Shown here piece after piece: positions 5,740 to 9,139 of a stretch of 9,139 nucleotides of DNA. Source of the stretch: Salinimicrobium sp049687495 (GTDB lineage Bacteria; Bacteroidota; Bacteroidia; Flavobacteriales; Flavobacteriaceae); the NCBI GenBank assembly GCA_049687495.1, contig JBAVJB010000146.1:1-9139 (forward strand). The letters are read 5' to 3'. Numbering within the stretch: position 1 is the first letter of the stretch; each line of letters starts with the position of its first letter. Both the position numbers and the translations under genes were made by a program. The notes below the pieces were generated by a model. It ran no database searches and was not told the DNA's origin. It saw only the letters and a program-made list of their open reading frames with translations.

Positions 5740-6405
5740 ATGAAAACCGCGATCATATTAGGCGCCACCGGTTTAACCGGAGGTATTTTGCTAAAGAAAC
5801 TGCTTCAGGATAACGGTTACAGTAAAGTAATTGTATTTACGCGCAGGTCTGTGGGCTTTCAGAATGCTAAACTGGAGGAGCATATCGTCGATCTGTTCGA
5901 ACTGGAAAAGTATGCAGAACTTTTTAAGGCAGATGAAGTCTTCTGCTGCGTGGGTAGCACGAAAGCAAAAACGCCTAATGAGGAAGTGTATAAAAAAGTG
6001 GACTACGGAATACCTTTTTCGGCGGCAAAGCTCTGTAAGCGGAATGGTATTCCAAAGCTGTTGATCATTTCTGCCCTGGGCGCCGATCCCGATAGCCGTT
6101 TTTTTTATAACCGGACTAAAGGGGAAATGGAAAGAGATGTGCTTTCAGAAAAGCCAGAGGGAACTTACATTTTTCAGCCTTCATTGATAGGCGGAGAGCG
6201 GGACGAAAAACGCCTTTTTGAGGCCGCCTGGAAAAAGTTCATGAAGTTGGGCGATCATATTTTGCTGGGGCCCCTGAAGAAATATCGTAGCATTCATCCC
6301 GAAGAAATTGCCGATGGCATGATCAGGGTGGCCAAAAATGGCTATTCTGAAGCACGAATAGAATCTGATGAAATAAAACAAATCGCTGAAAAAGCAGAAA
6401 AATGA
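5740..6405 (+). CDS. NAD(P)-binding atypical SDR oxidoreductase (TIP30/HTATIP2-like)
   Basis: A 221-residue NAD(P)H-binding protein of the atypical short-chain dehydrogenase type, related to the TIP30/HTATIP2 group. The dinucleotide-binding loop is GATGLTGG (residues 8-15), followed by VFTRRS (32-37) at the end of the second strand, where Arg residues suggest NADPH preference. A plausible catalytic set is Ser111 (IISALGAD), Tyr123 and Lys127 (FYNRTKGEME). There is no signal peptide, so it is cytoplasmic. The substrate is unknown. I chose the ATG at 5740 because the glycine motif begins at residue 8; an upstream TTG at 5692 would extend the protein across the promoter. Its stop codon overlaps the next start by four bases (ATGA), indicating translational coupling. 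Confidence 0.88.
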   Translation: MKTAIILGATGLTGGILLKKLLQDNGYSKVIVFTRRSVGFQNAKLEEHIVDLFELEKYAELFKADEVFCCVGSTKAKTPNEEVYKKVDYGIPFSAAKLCKRNGIPKLLIISALGADPDSRFFYNRTKGEMERDVLSEKPEGTYIFQPSLIGGERDEKRLFEAAWKKFMKLGDHILLGPLKKYRSIHPEEIADGMIRVAKNGYSEARIESDEIKQIAEKAEK

Positions 6406-6998
6406 AAATAATTATAGTTGGTGCCAGCGGCACTTTAGGAAAAAAGATTACACAGGATCTCCAAAAAGATCACGAAGTCATCAAAGTAGGGACAAAAACC
6501 GGCGACATTCAGGCTGACATCACCGATCCTGATTCCATCAAAAAGATGTTCGAAAAGATCGGTTCTTTCGATGCTCTTGTCTGTGCAGCCGGCGGCGGAC
6601 ATTTCGGGCCGCTCAAAGACATGACCGATGCCGACTTCAGGAAAGGGGTCGACTCAAAAATGATGGGCCAGATCAACCTGGTGCTCATTGGGCAACACTA
6701 TATCAATCCAAAAGGCTCGTTCACGCTGATCACCGGAGTGCTTTCAGAAGATCCCGTGAAGAATTCAGTAAATCTTGCGGCGGTAAATTCCGCAGTTAAT
6801 GGTTTTGTGAAGGCGGCGGCGCTGGAGCTGGAGAACGGCGTGCGCATCAATGCGGTGAGCCCGGGCGTGGTAGAGGATTCTCCGCAGCTGTTCGATATGT
6901 TCCCGGGGCATAAGCCGGTGAGCATGGAACGGGTGGTTTATGGCTTCAGGAAAAGCGTACTGGGCCATGTGACGGGGCAGGTGATCAAAGAGGTGTAA
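6402..6998 (+). CDS. Lin1944-like short-chain dehydrogenase lacking catalytic Tyr and Lys
   Basis: A 198-residue Rossmann protein of the short-chain dehydrogenase superfamily. The cofactor loop GASGTLG (residues 7-13), the acidic segment ADITDPDSI (38-46), a CAAG motif (61-64, for NNAG) and NAVSPGVVED (150-159) are all present. The active site is not: where classical SDRs read YxxxK, the sequence LAAVNSAVNGF has Leu125 and Asn129, and the catalytic Ser strand reads LITGVLS. This pattern, with the short length, fits the Lin1944-like SDR subgroup, in which these residues are known to be absent. It may bind NAD(P) without reducing a substrate, or use other residues. It overlaps the intact SDR gene upstream by four bases and is one base from the CYTH gene. 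Confidence 0.85.
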   Translation: MKIIIVGASGTLGKKITQDLQKDHEVIKVGTKTGDIQADITDPDSIKKMFEKIGSFDALVCAAGGGHFGPLKDMTDADFRKGVDSKMMGQINLVLIGQHYINPKGSFTLITGVLSEDPVKNSVNLAAVNSAVNGFVKAAALELENGVRINAVSPGVVEDSPQLFDMFPGHKPVSMERVVYGFRKSVLGHVTGQVIKEV

Positions 6999-6999
6999 C

Positions 7000-7470
7000 A
7001 TGACCGAAATTGAAAGAAAATTCCTGGTCACGGGAGACAGCTTTAAAAAAGAGGCTTTTAAGCAGACCAGGATCCTGCAGGGCTACCTCAATTCAAACCC
7101 GGAGCGCACCGTGAGGGTAAGACTAAAGGGCAAAAAGGCATTTTTGACCATCAAGGGCAAGTCAAATGAGAGTGGCATGAGCCGCTTTGAGTGGGAAAAG
7201 GAAATTCCTGCCGGCGAAGCCGAAGAGTTGATAAAGCTGTGCGAACCCGGCACTATCGAAAAAATACGCTATGAAATAAAGCTTAAAGATCACATTTTTG
7301 AGGTAGATGAGTTCTTCGGAAGCAATCAAGGACTTATTTTAGCCGAAGTTGAACTGGCTTCAGAAGAAGAAAACTTTGAAAAACCTCACTGGCTGGGGCA
7401 GGAGGTGACAGGGAAAAAGGAGTATTACAATTCCTGGCTCAGTAAGAACCCATACAAAAAGAAAGCATGA
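7000..7470 (+). CDS. CYTH-domain protein, probable inorganic triphosphatase
   Basis: A 156-residue single-domain CYTH (triphosphate tunnel metalloenzyme) protein. It opens with the signature ExExK as EIERK (residues 3-7). Alternating charged tunnel residues follow: Arg39 and Arg41 with Lys43 (TVRVRLKGK), Lys52, Glu64 and Glu66 (RFEWEKEIP), Lys88, Arg90 and Glu92 (KIRYEI), Glu101 and Asp103 (FEVDEF), Glu116 and Glu118 (LAEVELASE), and Lys139-Lys140 near the end. Small bacterial members of this type hydrolyse tripolyphosphate; other CYTH proteins act on thiamine triphosphate or form cAMP, so the substrate here is not fixed. It is soluble and cytoplasmic. It starts one base after the SDR stop codon and overlaps the lipoprotein gene by four bases. 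Confidence 0.92.
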   Translation: MTEIERKFLVTGDSFKKEAFKQTRILQGYLNSNPERTVRVRLKGKKAFLTIKGKSNESGMSRFEWEKEIPAGEAEELIKLCEPGTIEKIRYEIKLKDHIFEVDEFFGSNQGLILAEVELASEEENFEKPHWLGQEVTGKKEYYNSWLSKNPYKKKA

Positions 7471-7973
7471 GAAAAATCGCATTTTTGACACTGCTGCTGG
7501 GCTTGGCCTCGGCTTGCAAAGATTACAACGAAGACATTCGTGGCATTCCCGATCCCGCCGAAGTAGAAGCGGTGACAGAAGAGCCTCAGCCTTCGGTCGA
7601 GGAACAGGCAAAACAGCTGAAGCAGGAGGGCTATCAAACCTTTTTTTATGAAGAGGAAGACACTACTTACCTCATGCAGCAGTATTACCTGGTTTTGCTG
7701 AAGAGCGGCAAGAAGCGCAGCCAGGATTCTACCGAAGCCGCACAGCTGCAGGAGCAGCACCTGGCGCACCTGAGTCGTATGGCCGGGGAAGGTTACCTGA
7801 GCCTGGTAGGACCACTAGGCGATGACGGAAACATCCGGGGAATTGCCATTTACAACACCCCAACCCAGCAAATGGCCGACAGCCTTGCAAATATGGATCC
7901 TATGGTCAAGGCCGGCAGGCTGGAGGTAGAGATCCACCCGTGGTGGGCCGCAAAAGGCGGAAAACTAAAGTAG
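7467..7973 (+). CDS. Lipoprotein with YciI-like domain
   Basis: A 168-residue predicted lipoprotein. The N-terminus MRKIAFLTLLLGLASAC is a lipoprotein signal peptide with Cys17 as the lipidated residue. An acidic start (KDYNED) and a Pro/Glu-rich linker follow (about 26-47). The C-terminal part (about 70-160) resembles the YciI ferredoxin-like fold: His98 and His101 (EQHLAHLSRM), LVGPLGDDGNIRGIAIYN (113-130), Asp144-Pro145 (NMDPMVKAG) and HPWW near the end. The His and Asp are the residues usually proposed for YciI activity; the reaction is unknown. YciI proteins are mostly cytoplasmic, so a membrane-anchored form outside the inner membrane is less usual. It overlaps the CYTH gene by ATGA and is the last gene of the operon. 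The YciI assignment is from motif pattern only. Confidence 0.8.
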   Translation: MRKIAFLTLLLGLASACKDYNEDIRGIPDPAEVEAVTEEPQPSVEEQAKQLKQEGYQTFFYEEEDTTYLMQQYYLVLLKSGKKRSQDSTEAAQLQEQHLAHLSRMAGEGYLSLVGPLGDDGNIRGIAIYNTPTQQMADSLANMDPMVKAGRLEVEIHPWWAAKGGKLK

Positions 7974-8027
7974 TTCCCAAACTACCATCTATAGCTTGAC
8001 CATTAATTGGCGCATAAAATTATAGCT

Positions 8028-8954
8028 ATGGAAAAGAATAATTTACCCGCGCTGCAGTACAAGGGCAGCGAACAGCAAAAGCTCACGTTGCACCTGTTCT
8101 TCCAGATCATGGGCAAGATCAGGATGAGTTTTAGTCCGCGCAAGAACCACTGGTGGTACATCACTTTGTATGTCGACACCAAGGGTATGACGACAGGGCC
8201 TATTCCCTACGGAAACGATTTTGGCACTTTTTCCCTGCTTTTGAACCTGCAGCAGCACAAACTGGAGGTGTGCACTTCGGGAGGAGAAGAGGCTTCTTTT
8301 CACCTTTCCGAAGAAGTTTCGGTCTCAGTTTTCTATCTGCAGCTGAAAGGGATTTTAAAAAGGTTCGGTATTGAGGTGAACATTTTAGATAAACCTTTTG
8401 ATCAAAACATTGACCGAAAATTCGACCAGCTCAATGACATCAAGCATTACAACCGGGAATATGTGCAGCGGTACTGGAAGGTGATGTTATGGGCCTCGAA
8501 CGTGTTCAGGAAATTTAGCGGCAGGTTCTATGGCAAGACCTGTCCCGTGCACCTCTACTGGCATTCCATGGATCTGGCGGTGACCAGGTTCTCGGGCAAA
8601 AGGGCTCCAAAAATGCCTTCGGAAGCAAGGCTTTCAGATAAAGAGGCCTACAGCCATGAGTGCATCAGCTTCGGCTTTTGGGCCGGAGATCCTAACATTC
8701 CCGAACCCGCTTTTTACTCCTATACTTTTCCTGCGCCCGAAGGAATTGAAAAAACCGATCTTGGCCTGGAGCAGGCAAAATGGGTAGAGAATAACGGGAA
8801 TTGGCTGGCTATACTGCCTTACCGTTTTGTGGTTAATGAAAAAGAACCGGCTAGTATGCTGCTCGAATTTTTAGAGAACGCCTATTTAGCAGGGGCGCGG
8901 CTTGCGGGTTGGGATATCGAAGAGCTAAAAGTCCCGCCTTTGGAAGCTCTTTAA
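8028..8954 (+). CDS. DUF5996 family protein
   Basis: A 308-residue protein that I recognise as DUF5996, a family of unknown function. Its diagnostic stretches are QIMGKIRMSFSPRKNHWW (about 26-43), LYVDTKGMTTGPIPYG (47-62), then FGKTCPVHLYWHSMDLAVTRFSGKRAP-like sequence in the middle (about 164-190), and a Trp/Tyr-rich C-terminal half with FGFWAGD and YSYTFPAP. The many conserved His, Trp and Asp residues suggest an enzyme or a ligand-binding protein, but no reaction is known. No signal peptide or membrane segment is present. I chose the ATG at 8028; the in-frame TTG at 8007 would add seven residues without family support. The 54-bp gap before it holds two TATAGCT copies (7990-7996, 8021-8027) and no convincing promoter. 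It converges on the TolC-like gene. Confidence 0.88.
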   Translation: MEKNNLPALQYKGSEQQKLTLHLFFQIMGKIRMSFSPRKNHWWYITLYVDTKGMTTGPIPYGNDFGTFSLLLNLQQHKLEVCTSGGEEASFHLSEEVSVSVFYLQLKGILKRFGIEVNILDKPFDQNIDRKFDQLNDIKHYNREYVQRYWKVMLWASNVFRKFSGRFYGKTCPVHLYWHSMDLAVTRFSGKRAPKMPSEARLSDKEAYSHECISFGFWAGDPNIPEPAFYSYTFPAPEGIEKTDLGLEQAKWVENNGNWLAILPYRFVVNEKEPASMLLEFLENAYLAGARLAGWDIEELKVPPLEAL

Positions 8955-8984
8955 ATAAAAAACTGCCCCCAGGCGGGGACAGTT
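8953..8984 (-). terminator. Intrinsic terminator of the TolC-like gene
   Basis: Read on the minus strand, AACTG(T)CCCC pairs with GGGGCAGTT around a 5-base loop, with one bulged T, and is followed by TTTTTTATTT. The stem occupies 8961-8984 and the T-tract 8953-8962. On the + strand the stem is not followed by Ts, so it mainly serves the minus-strand efflux gene 29 bases away; it may also slow transcription of DUF5996. Confidence 0.85.
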
Positions 8985-9013
8985 CCAACAACTAAAAATC
9001 CAATCATGAAAGA

Positions 9014-9139
9014 TTACTGCCAGCCGCCGCCAAGCGCCTGGTAAAGGTTCACCACAGCGTTAAGTTCATTGAACCTGGTATTCACCAGCTGGAGCCTTGT
9101 ATTTAATGCATTTTCCCTTGCAGTGAGCACTTCCAGGTA
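9014..9139 (-). CDS. TolC/NodT-family outer-membrane efflux protein, C-terminal fragment
   Basis: The last 41 codons of a gene that runs off the right edge of the window. The peptide begins YLEVLTARENALNTRLQLVN and ends LYQALGGGWQ before a TAA stop. This is the usual C-terminus of TolC-like outer-membrane factors of RND efflux systems (NodT/OprM type), where a long helix ends in LYxALGGGW. Such proteins form the outer-membrane channel of tripartite pumps and usually lie last in an operon with a membrane-fusion protein and an RND transporter, which would be beyond the window to the right. A terminator follows the stop codon, supporting its position as the final gene. Substrate cannot be told from this fragment. 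Confidence 0.88.
   Translation of the reverse strand, partial: YLEVLTARENALNTRLQLVNTRFNELNAVVNLYQALGGGWQ

Noticed and set aside
7479..7491. 13-base match on the minus strand to the start of the dinB-flanking repeat (4501-4513)
   Set aside because: It lies inside the lipoprotein signal-peptide codons (IAFLTLL) and lacks the second half of the palindrome, so it is most likely low-complexity coincidence.
7970..7985. Small hairpin GTAGTT-CCCA-AACTAC over the YciI lipoprotein stop codon, as a terminator
   Set aside because: Only a 6-bp A/T-rich stem and no T-tract follows, so it lacks the form of an intrinsic terminator.
7996..8024. Sigma-70-like TTGACC-N17-ATTATA upstream of DUF5996
   Set aside because: The -10 would end three bases before the ATG, and Bacteroidota primary promoters do not follow this consensus; probably chance.

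Overview
The window is a chromosomal segment of a Bacteroidota bacterium, most likely a member of the Flavobacteriaceae. Three things point there: the order acpP-fabF-rnc-IPExxxVDY gene-pyk, upstream elements resembling the Bacteroidota promoter (TAnnTTTG -7 box) instead of strong Shine-Dalgarno sites, and protein families typical of the phylum (IPExxxVDY, flavobacterial-type RNase III). No mobile element, CRISPR array, rRNA or tRNA is visible, and no intergenic gap exceeds 200 bp.

Left block (1-4434, + strand): a housekeeping cluster. acpP (acyl carrier protein) and fabF (KAS II) make the fatty-acid elongation pair. rnc (RNase III) follows after 8 nt; its first codons form a perfect 9-bp hairpin with a T7 tract that looks like an intrinsic terminator or attenuator. 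After a 108-bp gap with a possible promoter and an 11-bp inverted repeat come an IPExxxVDY-family protein of unknown function and pyk (pyruvate kinase), whose stop and start codons abut. The pyruvate kinase carries the sequence signature of the K+-independent branch. A strong intrinsic terminator ends the block.

Middle (4364-5739): a 196-bp intergenic region holds degenerate heptamer repeats, the pyk terminator, a 22-bp perfect palindrome and an A/T-rich inverted repeat. dinB (DNA polymerase IV) lies on the minus strand. A second copy of the A/T-rich repeat (16 of 18 bases identical) sits in the dinB promoter region.

Right block (5714-7973, + strand): four tightly packed genes with 4-base overlaps or a 1-nt gap. 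They encode an atypical SDR oxidoreductase, a Lin1944-like SDR that has lost the catalytic Tyr and Lys, a CYTH-domain triphosphatase-like protein and a lipoprotein with a YciI-like domain. They probably share the promoter at 5691-5721. A DUF5996 protein follows as a separate gene (8028-8954). It converges on the 3' end of a TolC/NodT-type outer-membrane efflux gene on the minus strand, which runs off the right edge; the intrinsic terminator between them is oriented for the TolC gene.

Most of the window is ordinary core genome. The points worth a second look are the terminator-like hairpin inside the rnc coding sequence, the repeats around dinB with a possibly leaderless dinB start, the catalytically dead SDR next to an intact one, and the pyruvate kinase cation-site signature. 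I see no clear evidence of a wholly new system.
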